Source of the DNA: Bacteroidales bacterium UBA3663
GTDB lineage: Bacteria; Bacteroidota; Bacteroidia; Bacteroidales; UBA3663
DNA: 26,779 nucleotides
Reading direction: 5' to 3'
Assembly (NCBI GenBank): GCA_002373755.1
Contig: DFJU01000041.1
Location: forward strand, 3,977-30,755
Part shown: one piece after another, positions 15,913 through 24,207 of the stretch
Numbering within the stretch: the first letter of the stretch is position 1
How the letters are laid out: each line of letters begins with the position of its first letter
The notes under the pieces: generated by a model
The model's database searches: none
What the model was told of the DNA's origin: nothing
The model's input: the letters and a program-made list of their open reading frames with translations, nothing else
Position numbers and translations under genes: made by a program

Positions 15913-15989
15913 AGTAGTCCATCGGACGTTCGGCAGAAAATCCGCGTAGTGAACCATTGGACACAACATAATCAAAAAAAACACTTCCT

Positions 15990-17666
15990 ATGAAACAGTT
16001 TCTCAAACTCAGCCATATACTGATGTTCGCCATTGCAGCGACGGTGCAGCTTGCCGTCACATCGTGCAACGACGACGAGGGCAACGGCACGCCGGTCATC
16101 ACCGGAGTGCGCGTGTGCGACCCCGAATATGCCGACTCACTGTTCAGCAAGTCGGCACAGGGTCAGATTGTGGCCATCGTCGGCCAGAACCTCAACGATG
16201 CCACGGCCGTCTATATCAACGACCAGAAGGTGTCGTTCTCGACCACGATGAACACCTCACATTCCATCATCATCAAGGTGCCGGCCGAGACCGACGGCTT
16301 CGAGCTGAAGGCATTCAACTCCGCATTGAACGAGGAAATCCGCGTAGAGACCACCCACGGCACGGCCACCTATCCGTTCCAGGTGCTTGCCGCATCGCCC
16401 GTCATCACCCGCATTCAGGCAACCTATCCGCGCAAGGCAGGCGACGTGCTCAACATCTACGGCTCGAATCTGGTCAGCATCGACCGCATCTATTTCACCG
16501 ACATCGCAGCCAGCGACCTTGCCGGCGTGAGCGAAATAGGCGGCCAGCAGGTTGAAATCAGCGACTACGACGTCGTCGTGCAAGACCACTACCTCGACTC
16601 CAAGACGGGCAGCTACACCACCACGTCGCAGCTCTCGCTCATCATCCCCGAACTGAGCTACGATGCAGGCAGCCTCGTCATCGAATGTGCCGCCGGAGTG
16701 CGCTACATCAACTACACGAAGCGTCCGGGCGCGCCGGTCATCCGCAGCATTTCGAGCGACATGCCGGTCATCGGAGAGACACTGGTCATCGGCGGCAACG
16801 ACTTCGTCCAGCTCGACTCGATCGTCATGGGCGATGTGACCTACAAGCCAGAAGAGTTCACCGTGGCCGAGACCGAGGCCGAAATCCGTATCCCAATCAC
16901 CAAAGTGCCGAGCTACGCGAGCCAGGGCGGCATCACCATCGTCACCCCGGGCGGCAAGGCTACGGTCGATGAATTCTTCCAGTATGAGACGTTGCTCAAC
17001 GACTTCACCTACGATGCCGAACAGCCTCTGAGCGTCAACCTCGGCTGGGGTCCGGACGCGGTCTATATGACGGGCGACGAGAGCGGCATCGGCGGCACAG
17101 GCACAGTGGCCCACTTCGACAGCTACGGCCAATGGTGGGGCCAGATGACCTTCTTCCAGCGCGACTGGAGCGGCTCGGGCTACAGCCTGCCTGGCAGCGA
17201 CCTGATTCCCGACGACGTGACATCGGACAAGGTCTGCCTTGCTTTCGAGGTGTATGACAACAATTCGAGCTTCAACAACGGCGGCGCAGGCTATCAGGGC
17301 TACTTCCGCTACTCGCTCTGGACCGGCTCGAACACCGACGCCGAGCATCCCGACATCGTTTACGACAACTTCGCGTGGGACGACTACGAAGCCGGCACAT
17401 TCACCAATCCCGACGGCCCGACCCTGCAGGACAGCGATGGCGAAGCCCACGTCGGCCAATGGTACCGCGCGGTCGTGCCATTCAGCGCTCTCACCACGGT
17501 TGACGGCGACGGCGCGGTGAGCGGCTATCCGTACAAGGGTCTGACCTACAAGGACATCCGCGAGAAGGGACTCAACATCGTGCGCATCATGAGCATGACG
17601 CAAGGCACGAAGTCGGGTACGGTCAATGTCTATATCGACAACGTGCGCATAATCTGCATACAATGA
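15990..17666 (+). CDS. IPT/TIG-domain surface glycan-binding lipoprotein (SGBP-B/SusE-position)
   Basis: 558 residues with a lipoprotein signal (lipobox VTSC, Cys26) followed by an acidic NDDEGN stretch, typical of export to the cell surface. Three IPT/TIG beta-sandwich domains are visible, each starting with a P-V-I motif: about 34-131 (GTPVITGVRV), 135-245 (SPVITRIQATYPRKAGDVLNIYG) and 248-332 (APVIRSISSDMPVIGETLVIGG). The C-terminal 335-558 part is rich in Trp/Tyr (LGWGPDAVYM, YGQWWGQMTFF, YFRYSLWTG, VNVYIDNVRI) and resembles the ligand-binding domain of SGBP-B proteins such as those of xyloglucan loci. It lies 77 bases after susD. It should bind the target glycan and pass it to SusD; the exact glycan is inferred from the locus. 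Confidence 0.88.
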   Translation: MKQFLKLSHILMFAIAATVQLAVTSCNDDEGNGTPVITGVRVCDPEYADSLFSKSAQGQIVAIVGQNLNDATAVYINDQKVSFSTTMNTSHSIIIKVPAETDGFELKAFNSALNEEIRVETTHGTATYPFQVLAASPVITRIQATYPRKAGDVLNIYGSNLVSIDRIYFTDIAASDLAGVSEIGGQQVEISDYDVVVQDHYLDSKTGSYTTTSQLSLIIPELSYDAGSLVIECAAGVRYINYTKRPGAPVIRSISSDMPVIGETLVIGGNDFVQLDSIVMGDVTYKPEEFTVAETEAEIRIPITKVPSYASQGGITIVTPGGKATVDEFFQYETLLNDFTYDAEQPLSVNLGWGPDAVYMTGDESGIGGTGTVAHFDSYGQWWGQMTFFQRDWSGSGYSLPGSDLIPDDVTSDKVCLAFEVYDNNSSFNNGGAGYQGYFRYSLWTGSNTDAEHPDIVYDNFAWDDYEAGTFTNPDGPTLQDSDGEAHVGQWYRAVVPFSALTTVDGDGAVSGYPYKGLTYKDIREKGLNIVRIMSMTQGTKSGTVNVYIDNVRIICIQ

Positions 17667-17680
17667 CCTCCGAAAACAGC

Positions 17681-17708
17681 GAATCAGGAGCCGACCAGCC
17701 CCTGATTC
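17681..17708 (+). promoter_or_regulatory. Intercistronic hairpin between the SGBP and GH5 genes
   Basis: GAATCAGG (17681-17688) and CCTGATTC (17701-17708) form a perfect 8-bp stem with a 12-base loop, in the 72-base gap. No T-run follows, so it is more likely an RNA stability or processing element than a terminator. Confidence 0.5.
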
Positions 17709-17738
17709 ACAGAACTTTCCATTAAAAACCGAAGACTT

Positions 17739-19256
17739 ATGAAAAAATACTTTTATCTGCTTGCACTGCTGATGCCATTGGCCATGACGGCATGCAACGA
17801 TGACAAGGAATCGACCATAGCAGGCACCAACATCGACGTGAAGTTCGGCGGCACATCGGTCGAGACGGCTCTCGAATTCAGCCTCGGTGCCGGTTTCCAG
17901 ATGCTGCAAGTGAGCTGCGACGGCGACTGGACAGCAACCATCGACGACAGCAGCATCGAATATGACCCAAGCGACACCACGCAGGTGGCCGACATCAGCC
18001 GATGGATTGCCATCTCCAACCATGCAGGCGCGCCCGACCGCTACGTGGCCGACAACGACACGACCTACGCATCGTGGGTAAAAATCTCGTTCAAGTACAA
18101 CGAAAGCATCGACCGCACCGCCAGCATCACCTTCAGGAGCGGCGACGTGAGCAAGTCGGTCACCATCGTGCAGCAGGGCGCAGGTGCCGATCCGGGCGAC
18201 TATTTCCAGACGGCCTACCTCTTCCGCGAGTCGCTGAAGGTGGGCTACAACCTGGGCAACACGCTCGATGCCGCACCGGCCATCAGCAAGTGGTTCAACC
18301 CGACGTCCGACCTCGACTACGAGACCTCGTGGGGCCAGCCCGTCACCACGCAGGAGATCATCGACTCGATTGTGGCCAAGGGCTTCAACGTGATCCGCGT
18401 GCCAGTGACGTGGCATCCGCACTTCGACGTGAACGAAGACGGCACCGTGACCGTGCATGAAATCTGGATGGACCGCGTGCAGGAGGTCGTCGATTACGTC
18501 ATCAATGCTGGCGCATACTGCATCCTCAACGTGCAGCACGACACTGGCGAACGTGGCTCGCGCACCGACGGAGCAGGCTGGCTGAAGGCCGACATGGACG
18601 AATATCCCGCATCGTCGGTCAAGTTCAAGTCGCTCTGGGAGCAGATCGCTACGCGATTTATCGGCTACGACGAACACCTCCTCTTCGAGGCATTCAACGA
18701 GATTCTGGACGCCGACGACTCGTGGGTTCCGCCGACAGCATCGTCACCATATCAGGCCATCACAAAGCTGGAACAGGATTTTGTCGATGTGGTGCGCGCG
18801 ACGGGCGGCAACAACGAATACCGCAACCTCGTGGTCAACACCTATGCCGCAGCCCACTCGCAGGTCGTGCTCGACAACTTCCAGGTGCCGACCGATGTGC
18901 ATCGCGGACACCTCTTGGCCTCAATCCACAGCTACGATCCCTACAACTTCTGCTGCGACAACGACGAATGGAACATCTCGACCTTCGATGCCAGCTGCAC
19001 AAACGAGATTGACGAGCTGTTTGCCATGATCAACACGCGCTTCAACAACCTCGGCATCCCATACATCTACGGCGAGTTCGGAGCCATCCACGACGACGAG
19101 GACGTAAAGCCGATGGGCGAGCGCGTGAAGTATGCGCAATACATGATGCAGAAGTTCGACGCATACGGCACGGCCGGACTCTGGTGGATGGGTCTGTTCA
19201 ACCGCAAGACCCTCAAGTGGTATGAGCCGGAAATCGTCAATGCTCTGGTGAAGTAA
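17739..19256 (+). CDS. BACON-GH5 endo-beta-glycanase lipoprotein (GH5_4-like)
   Basis: 505 residues. Lipobox MTAC (Cys19) predicts a surface lipoprotein. Residues about 32-147 form a BACON-type spacer (LQVSCDGDWTATID, end TASITFRSGDVSKSVTIVQQGA). The GH5 TIM barrel follows: VGYNLGNTLDA (168-178), ETSWGQPVTT, GFNVIRVPVTWHPHF (215-229), LNVQHDTG (263-270), the acid/base Glu321 in FEAFNEILDADD, HSYDPYNF (397-404), the nucleophile Glu446 in YIYGEFGAI and a late LWWMGLF. The pattern is closest to subfamily 4 (endoglucanase, xyloglucanase, lichenase types) rather than the classic GH5_7 mannanases. Beside GH26 and GH130 genes, attack on glucomannan is the simplest explanation. Subfamily and substrate need comparison with characterised members. 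A 10-mer copy is at 18647-18656. Confidence 0.9.
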   Translation: MKKYFYLLALLMPLAMTACNDDKESTIAGTNIDVKFGGTSVETALEFSLGAGFQMLQVSCDGDWTATIDDSSIEYDPSDTTQVADISRWIAISNHAGAPDRYVADNDTTYASWVKISFKYNESIDRTASITFRSGDVSKSVTIVQQGAGADPGDYFQTAYLFRESLKVGYNLGNTLDAAPAISKWFNPTSDLDYETSWGQPVTTQEIIDSIVAKGFNVIRVPVTWHPHFDVNEDGTVTVHEIWMDRVQEVVDYVINAGAYCILNVQHDTGERGSRTDGAGWLKADMDEYPASSVKFKSLWEQIATRFIGYDEHLLFEAFNEILDADDSWVPPTASSPYQAITKLEQDFVDVVRATGGNNEYRNLVVNTYAAAHSQVVLDNFQVPTDVHRGHLLASIHSYDPYNFCCDNDEWNISTFDASCTNEIDELFAMINTRFNNLGIPYIYGEFGAIHDDEDVKPMGERVKYAQYMMQKFDAYGTAGLWWMGLFNRKTLKWYEPEIVNALVK

Positions 19257-19261
19257 GTCCA

Positions 19262-19315
19262 TAAAAGGAGTTAATTCCACGGAGTTAACGGAAGATAACA
19301 GGAGTTAGCGGACGG
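19262..19315. repeat. GGAGTTAACGGA-type repeats after the GH5 gene
   Basis: Units AAGGAGTTAATTCCAC, GGAGTTAACGGAAGATAAC and GGAGTTAGCGGACGG lie just after the GH5 stop. The last one also forms AGCGGACGG (19307-19315) paired with CCGTCTGCT (19344-19352). The same family follows the GH130 gene at 24098-24148. Confidence 0.65.
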
Positions 19316-19373
19316 ATGCAGAACCCTACAAACACGTTTTGGGCCGTCTGCTGTAACGCCACTTTCACTCCCT

Positions 19374-19395
19374 GAGACGTGCCAGGGCGCGTCTC
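19374..19395. repeat. GAGACG palindromic intergenic repeat, copy 1
   Basis: GAGACG (19374-19379) pairs with CGTCTC (19390-19395), with GCC/GGC pairs inside and one T.G wobble. It belongs to the same family as the perfect palindrome at 24186-24207. It sits in the 180-base GH5 to 659-aa-protein gap. Confidence 0.7.
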
Positions 19396-19436
19396 TACAC
19401 TAAAAATAACACTCAACCCCTTAAACATATACGCTT

Positions 19437-21416
19437 ATGAAAAAACTTTTCCTTTCGTTGGCGGCATTTGCAGCCGTCACAACAATGAGTGCCAAATTGG
19501 ACCTCAGCGAAAATGTCTCATTCGGCAACATCGCCGAAGATGGCAAGGTAGAAGCATGGACATGGTGCCAGTCAACCCTCTCGTCCGGATACTGGCAATA
19601 TGCCGACGAAGCACACAGCGACTCGACATGGGTTTCCGTGTACGACTACAGCGACGCATCGGCCTACGACTACATCGTCGTGACATTCAACCAGACCACC
19701 ACTGGCGCGAAGTTCATCGTAGTCAAGAATGACTGGAGCATACAGCAGGATTGCGGAACCATTACCGCAGGTGCGGGCTATGCGGCCGTAGCGACAAGCG
19801 AGCTGTCAACAGAAGAAAATGGCAGCTGGGCAAACCAAGTCGGTTCTCTCGTGCTGCAATCGACAGGCGACGGCATCCTCGACGTGAGCGGAATCTACTA
19901 CATGTCGGCCGCAGAACTCGAAGAAGTGATTGCAGCCGATGCGCTACGCGAAAAAACCACCGTCAAGGTGAGCGACTGGACGGTCGAGATGACCGACGAG
20001 GACGGTTCGGGCTGGAATTCGCCGGGCTGGATTGGTGAAGAGAACCTCGACCAGCTCTACAAGACCATCGTCTTTGAGTTCAGCTCCGTCAAGCAGACCA
20101 CAATCGCCGTCGTGCAGTCATGGCCGAACGGCACGTTGTACCGCGACACGATTGCACCGTCCGACGAGCCTGTCGTCTGGGCATTGCCACTCAGCTCGAT
20201 GGATTCACCAGGCGTTGGCCAGATTGCTATCGTCAACGGCAACACCACATCGTACATGATTGACTCGATTACCGGACTGCCCAAGCGCTACACCAGCCCA
20301 GCAACGGCCACCCTCAGCAAGTTCTACTACACCTCGCGCGAAGACATTGTAACCACCACAGTCAAGGGCACGATGCTCGATGCCTACGTCATAGAGGCCG
20401 ACACCACAGCCACCGTCGCATCGCCGTTCGAGGCAGGCTGCAAGTCGCTTGATGGCTTCAAGGCCGTGTTCACCAACAGCAAGCTGGCCATCGACGCCAA
20501 CACCGCACTCTTCGGCCTCGACGACGAAACGACAGCCAGTGGCGATGCCGCCGAATACAAGTCGCGCTTCAAGATGGGCGGCAAGTCGGGCAGTGCCAGC
20601 TACGTGACCATCACCGTGCCGACCGACGGCGTACTCTCAATCTCGGCACGCAGCGCATCGTCATCGGCCTACGACCGCGACATCATGCTCACCCAGAACG
20701 GCGAAACCCTGCTTGACGAGCTGCTCATGGACGGTCTGGGCGTAGTGAACGACGACGAGAAGGTGGTCTATCCGAACTTCAGCTGCCGCGTCAAGGCCGG
20801 CGACATCACGCTCACCTACCCAGTCGGCGCAGTCAACATCTATGCAATCGCTTTTGGCACCGACTATTGGGTCAAGGCAGAACCTGAACCAGAGCCGGAA
20901 CCGACGGCCGACGGCGACGAAACCGTCATCTGGACAGGTGAATTCGCGTGCGACGGCTCATGGCAGCAGGCCATGATGGAGTTGGCCTATGGCGGCTACG
21001 ACTGGTCGCAGGAGGCTGCCGGCACCGTCGTCCGCGTGTATGGCCATCTGAACAGCGAAGAAATCGCCAATTGGGGTCAAGTGGCCTGCAAGAACGGCTC
21101 TTGGCAAGACCTCGATGCCACATTCTCGGCATGGCAGGGCTTCTCGTCGTTCACCGAAGACAGCTACGTTGATGCAACCATCACGCAGGCCGTGCTTGAT
21201 GCCTATGCAACCGACGGCGGCATCGTCTTCACTGGCTACAACGCCGTCATCACCAAGGTCGCACTGATCCGTCCGGCCGACGACGCATCGGCACTGGACG
21301 CCATCGAGACCAAGGCAGAGGCATCGACCGCAACCTTCAACCTGCTCGGCCAGCGCACGGCAAAGGGCAGCAAGGGCTTCCAAGCTCGCGGCGGCAAGGT
21401 CGTCTTCATCAAATAA
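19437..21416 (+). CDS. Secreted multidomain protein of unknown function, possible glycan-binding protein
   Basis: 659 residues with a non-lipidated signal peptide (MKKLFLSLAAFAAVTTMSA). No catalytic family is recognised. By eye there are four beta-rich modules: about 22-165 (SGYWQYADEAHSDSTWVSVY), 170-290 (SGWNSPGWIGEENLDQLYKT), 315-475 (FKMGGKSGSASYVTITVPTD), then an acidic EPEPEPEP linker near 482-489, and a last module about 495-620 (IWTGEFACDGSWQQAM, VVRVYGHLNSEE, CKNGSWQDLDATF) that recalls carbohydrate-binding modules seen in Prevotella-type proteins. The end, TFNLLGQRTAKGSKGF to GGKVVFIK, is a C-terminal tail of the kind seen on many secreted Bacteroidales proteins and may be a sorting or anchoring signal. 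Placed after GH5 and before the operon terminator, a role in holding mannan at the cell is plausible but unproven. Confidence 0.65.
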   Translation: MKKLFLSLAAFAAVTTMSAKLDLSENVSFGNIAEDGKVEAWTWCQSTLSSGYWQYADEAHSDSTWVSVYDYSDASAYDYIVVTFNQTTTGAKFIVVKNDWSIQQDCGTITAGAGYAAVATSELSTEENGSWANQVGSLVLQSTGDGILDVSGIYYMSAAELEEVIAADALREKTTVKVSDWTVEMTDEDGSGWNSPGWIGEENLDQLYKTIVFEFSSVKQTTIAVVQSWPNGTLYRDTIAPSDEPVVWALPLSSMDSPGVGQIAIVNGNTTSYMIDSITGLPKRYTSPATATLSKFYYTSREDIVTTTVKGTMLDAYVIEADTTATVASPFEAGCKSLDGFKAVFTNSKLAIDANTALFGLDDETTASGDAAEYKSRFKMGGKSGSASYVTITVPTDGVLSISARSASSSAYDRDIMLTQNGETLLDELLMDGLGVVNDDEKVVYPNFSCRVKAGDITLTYPVGAVNIYAIAFGTDYWVKAEPEPEPEPTADGDETVIWTGEFACDGSWQQAMMELAYGGYDWSQEAAGTVVRVYGHLNSEEIANWGQVACKNGSWQDLDATFSAWQGFSSFTEDSYVDATITQAVLDAYATDGGIVFTGYNAVITKVALIRPADDASALDAIETKAEASTATFNLLGQRTAKGSKGFQARGGKVVFIK

Positions 21417-21444
21417 GGCTCTCACTATTTCATGTTTATATTCC

Positions 21445-21479
21445 GAGGGTCGTCTGGCAACAGGCGGCTCTCCCTTTTT
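21445..21479 (+). terminator. Rho-independent terminator ending the susC transcription unit
   Basis: GAGGGTCGTCTG (21445-21456) pairs with CAGGCGGCTCTC (21461-21472) over 12 bases with three G.U wobbles, around a GCAA (GNRA-type) tetraloop, followed by CCTTTTTA. It separates the susC-659aa genes from the GH26 unit. Confidence 0.8.
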
Positions 21480-21571
21480 ATGTCCGACGGTGCAGTTTGC
21501 TCATTTTGCCCGATGCACGTATTCAGCCGCGTATTTTGGAACGTACACACGCGAAAGAGCGTTTTTTTCAG

Positions 21572-21579
21572 TATATTTG
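21572..21579 (+). promoter_or_regulatory. GH26 promoter -7 box (TATATTTG)
   Basis: TATATTTG matches TAnnTTTG and lies 24 bases before the GH26 ATG (21604), just after the terminator at 21445-21479. The -33 region has no TTTG at normal spacing, so activation may be needed. Confidence 0.65.
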
Positions 21580-21603
21580 CGCTCGAAACCAACCTTTCAT
21601 CCG

Positions 21604-22734
21604 ATGAAAAAGACAATTCTCCTGCTGCTCGCCGCTACGCTGTTGGCCACGACCTCATGCCAGCGCGAGACCCCGAAATTCCAGTACCGCACACAGAGCG
21701 AAAAACTCATTGCCCGCATGGACTCGCTGCGCAACAACGGCCTGCTCTACGGACATCAGGACGACACCTTCTACGGCATCACGTGGCAATGGGATGCCGG
21801 CCGCTCCGACACGCACGAACTTGTAGGCGACTACCCCGCCGTGATGGGCTTCGACCTGGGTGGCCTTGAACGCTCGGAGAAGAACAATCTGGACGGCGTG
21901 CCGTTCGACCGTATCGAGAGCGAAATCATTGCCCACTACAAGCGCGGTGGCATCGTCACCCTCAGCTGGCATCCGCGCAACCCGGCCACCAACGGCTCGG
22001 CATGGGATGTGAGCGACACGACCGTCGTGGCCAGCATCCTGCCCGGCGGCAAGAACCACGAACGTTTCGTCACCTGGATGCGCAAGCTGACAAACTTCAT
22101 GAAGAAGCTCAAGCCGGTGCGCGGCCGCTCGGTGCCGATCATTCTCCGACCATTCCACGAGGCCAACGGCGGCTGGTTCTGGTGGGGCACAAAATGCTGC
22201 ACCGACGAGCAATACAAGCAGCTTTGGGCAATGTTCCAGGACTTCGTAAACGCCGAACTGCCCAACAACATCGTGTGGAGCTACTCGCCAAACCTGCAAG
22301 GCAACTGGACCGAAGAGGAATTCATGCGACGCTATCCGGGCAACGACCGCGTTCAGCTGCTTGGCTGCGATGCCTACCAGTGGGAAGACGAAAAGTCGTT
22401 CATCACCCAGCTCGATGCCGACCTCGAATTCCTCGATCACTTCGCCCGCGAGAACCACAAGCTGCTCGCCGTCACCGAATGCGGTATCCGCAACTCGCCC
22501 ACGCCCGACTGGTGGAGCCGCGTGCTTCTGCCCGTGCTCTCGCCCTACAGCATCTGCTACTGCCTGGCATGGCGCAACTGGCACGTCGAGCATTTCGGAG
22601 CTTCGGTCGATGCATCTACGGCCGACGACTTCCGCGAACTGAAAGCCAAGCGCAAGCTGCTCTTCCTGAAGGACATCGCACCGCAAATCTACGACGCATC
22701 GGGACGCAACTCGGCCGAAATCATCTGGCTATAG
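21604..22734 (+). CDS. GH26 endo-beta-1,4-mannanase lipoprotein
   Basis: 376 residues from the ATG at 21604, which follows the -7 box and opens a lipoprotein signal (lipobox ATTSC, Cys19); the longer frame from 21490 begins before the promoter box. GH26 enzymes hydrolyse beta-1,4-mannan with retention. Visible features: LLYGHQDDTFYGI (residues 47-59), MGFDLGGLE, GGIVTLSWHPRNP (115-127), the acid/base Glu186 in ILRPFHEANGGWFWWG, VWSYSPN, LGCDAYQW, the nucleophile Glu292 in AVTECGI, and a late YCLAWRNW. Length is that of a single catalytic domain without a binding module. The lipid anchor could place it on the surface or in the periplasm, where it would act on imported oligomers to give mannobiose. 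A MITE-like repeat begins at its stop codon. Confidence 0.96.
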   Translation: MKKTILLLLAATLLATTSCQRETPKFQYRTQSEKLIARMDSLRNNGLLYGHQDDTFYGITWQWDAGRSDTHELVGDYPAVMGFDLGGLERSEKNNLDGVPFDRIESEIIAHYKRGGIVTLSWHPRNPATNGSAWDVSDTTVVASILPGGKNHERFVTWMRKLTNFMKKLKPVRGRSVPIILRPFHEANGGWFWWGTKCCTDEQYKQLWAMFQDFVNAELPNNIVWSYSPNLQGNWTEEEFMRRYPGNDRVQLLGCDAYQWEDEKSFITQLDADLEFLDHFARENHKLLAVTECGIRNSPTPDWWSRVLLPVLSPYSICYCLAWRNWHVEHFGASVDASTADDFRELKAKRKLLFLKDIAPQIYDASGRNSAEIIWL

Positions 22735-22858
22735 ACCCTCTCCCCAACCCTCCCCCTTAATGGGGAGGGAGTGGAGTTAGAAAAATATGAATTAAGAAAT
22801 AAGAGTTGGGAGTTGCCTTGACTATCACCTCCCCACGGGGAGGTTGGGAGGGGGTCTT
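22733..22858. repeat. MITE-like inverted-repeat element between GH26 and GH130
   Basis: Imperfect inverted ends, AGACCCTCTCCCCAACC... (22733-22756) and ...GGTTGGGAGGGGGTCT (22838-22858), bound a 126-base segment with two internal stems: CCCTCCCC/GGGGAGGG (22748-22755, 22762-22769) and CCTCCCC/GGGGAGG (22829-22835, 22838-22844). The left end includes the last two bases of the GH26 stop codon TAG. No open frame lies inside. G-rich intergenic repeats of this type are known in Bacteroidetes; mobility is inferred. Confidence 0.65.
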
Positions 22859-22882
22859 TACTCCCCTTTCACTCCCCTTCAA
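22859..22882. repeat. Pyrimidine repeat CTTTACTCCCCTTTCACTCC before GH130
   Basis: Two units of TTTACTCCCC/TTTCACTCCCC, the reverse complement of the purine repeats at 13920-13978 and in the same orientation relative to the gene as in the luxS leader. It ends 20 bases before the GH130 start codon. Confidence 0.6.
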
Positions 22883-22902
22883 TTCTGATAAAATCCAAAA
22901 TC

Positions 22903-24105
22903 ATGACATTCAACGAACGCAAAGAATGGGTTGAACGACAGCACGAAGCGCTGCTGACCCGCACCAACCGCCCAATCGAGGGCAACGGCATATACAACCG
23001 ATGGGAAAATCCCGTTGTCACGGCCGACCACGTGCCGCTCACGTGGCGCTACGACTTCAATCCGGCCACCAATCCCCACTTCATGGAGCGTCTGCCCGTC
23101 GAGGGAGCATTCAACAGCGGCGCAATCAAGTTCAACGGCCGCTACTGCCTCGTGGTACGCGTCGAGGGAGCCGACCGCAAGTCATTCTTCGCCGTGGCCG
23201 AATCGCCCAACGGAGTCGATAATTTCCGCTTCTGGGATCGGCCGATAGTCATGCCAGAAGCCCCCGAAGGCACATGCGCCGCCGGCCTCGACGCACCAGC
23301 CACCAATGTTTACGACATGCGCCTCACGCGCCACGAAGACGGCTGGATCTACGGTCTCTTCTGCGTCGAACGTCACGACGACTCGCAGCCCGGCGACCTC
23401 TCGGCAGCCACCGCGACCTGTGGCATCGCACGCACCCACGACCTCGTCAACTGGGAACGTCTGCCCGACCTGCGCTCCAGTTCGCAGCAGCGCAATGTGG
23501 TGCTTCATCCCGAATTCGTCGATGGACGCTACGCGCTCTACACACGTCCGCAAGACGGTTTCATCGAGGCTGGCAGCGGCGGCGGCATAGGCTGGACTCT
23601 GGTCGATGACATCGCCCACGCCTCGGTGACCGACGAGAAAATCATCAACCTGCGCCACTACCACACCATCAAGGAGGTGAAAAACGGCGAAGGCCCTCAG
23701 CCCTACAAGACCGACCGCGGCTGGCTCCATCTGGCCCACGGCGTGCGCGGCTGTGCAAGCGGACTGCGCTACGTGCTCTACCTCTACATGACGGCACTCG
23801 ACGACCCGTCGCGCATCATCGCCGAACCGGCCGGAGCCTTCATGACGCCGCAGGGTGACGAATATGTGGGCGACGTGATGAACGTGCTGTTCTGCAACGG
23901 CTGGATCATCGACGACGACGGCCGCGTCTTCATCTACTACGCATCGAGCGACACCCGTATGCACGTAGCCACATCGACCGTCGAACAGCTCGTCGATTAT
24001 TGCCTCAACACGCCGTCCGACGGCCTCCGCACCGCACTGAGCGTCGAACAGCGCATCGCACTCATCGAACGAAACGAATTAGTGAAGGAGGAAAAAAGGA
24101 GTTAA
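22903..24105 (+). CDS. GH130 4-O-beta-D-mannosyl-D-glucose phosphorylase
   Basis: 400 residues without a signal peptide, so cytoplasmic. The enzyme uses phosphate to split beta-1,4-mannosyl-glucose into alpha-mannose-1-phosphate and glucose. It matches the GH130 subfamily 1 pattern: [16 protein letters not shown] (36-51), [16 protein letters not shown] (66-81), [39 protein letters not shown] (128-147, containing the likely proton-donor Asp138), [43 protein letters not shown] and the C-terminal [17 protein letters not shown]. Together with a 2-epimerase and GH26, it is the diagnostic enzyme of the Bacteroides mannobiose pathway, described for B. fragilis. It lies 168 bases after GH26 with the repeat element between them. 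Confidence 0.95.
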   Translation: MTFNERKEWVERQHEALLTRTNRPIEGNGIYNRWENPVVTADHVPLTWRYDFNPATNPHFMERLPVEGAFNSGAIKFNGRYCLVVRVEGADRKSFFAVAESPNGVDNFRFWDRPIVMPEAPEGTCAAGLDAPATNVYDMRLTRHEDGWIYGLFCVERHDDSQPGDLSAATATCGIARTHDLVNWERLPDLRSSSQQRNVVLHPEFVDGRYALYTRPQDGFIEAGSGGGIGWTLVDDIAHASVTDEKIINLRHYHTIKEVKNGEGPQPYKTDRGWLHLAHGVRGCASGLRYVLYLYMTALDDPSRIIAEPAGAFMTPQGDEYVGDVMNVLFCNGWIIDDDGRVFIYYASSDTRMHVATSTVEQLVDYCLNTPSDGLRTALSVEQRIALIERNELVKEEKRS

Positions 24106-24148
24106 TGGGAGTTATCGGAAGTTATCGCTTCGCTCATGGAGTTAACGG
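24098..24148. repeat. GGAGTTAAC-type repeats after GH130
   Basis: Units AAGGAGTTAATGGGAG, TTATCGGAAGTTATCGC and GGAGTTAACGGACG begin at the GH130 stop codon. They match the repeats at 19262-19315. The rest of the 238-base gap to the transporter holds a palindrome (24186-24207) and an AT-rich leader with no clear promoter box. Confidence 0.65.
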
Positions 24149-24185
24149 ACGATACCTCTGAAGAAAGAAAAAATGGCCTGTTGTA

Positions 24186-24207
24186 GAGACGTTTCATGAA
24201 ACGTCTC
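24186..24207. repeat. Perfect 22-bp GAGACG palindrome, copy 2
   Basis: The half-site GAGACGTTTCA is followed by its exact reverse complement with no spacer. The left flank is GTA and the right flank CGG, so the longer GTAGAGACG...CGTCTCTAC form seen elsewhere in Bacteroidetes is only half kept. No T-run follows on +, so it is not a typical terminator. Confidence 0.8.

Noticed and set aside
16257..18677. An 806-codon open frame on the minus strand across the SGBP and GH5 genes
   Set aside because: It is antisense to two well-recognised genes, has no family motifs, and arises from the GC-rich codon pattern of the plus strand.
22733..22858. Insertion sequence remnant between GH26 and GH130
   Set aside because: No transposase fragment or long open frame; kept only as a small inverted-repeat element.
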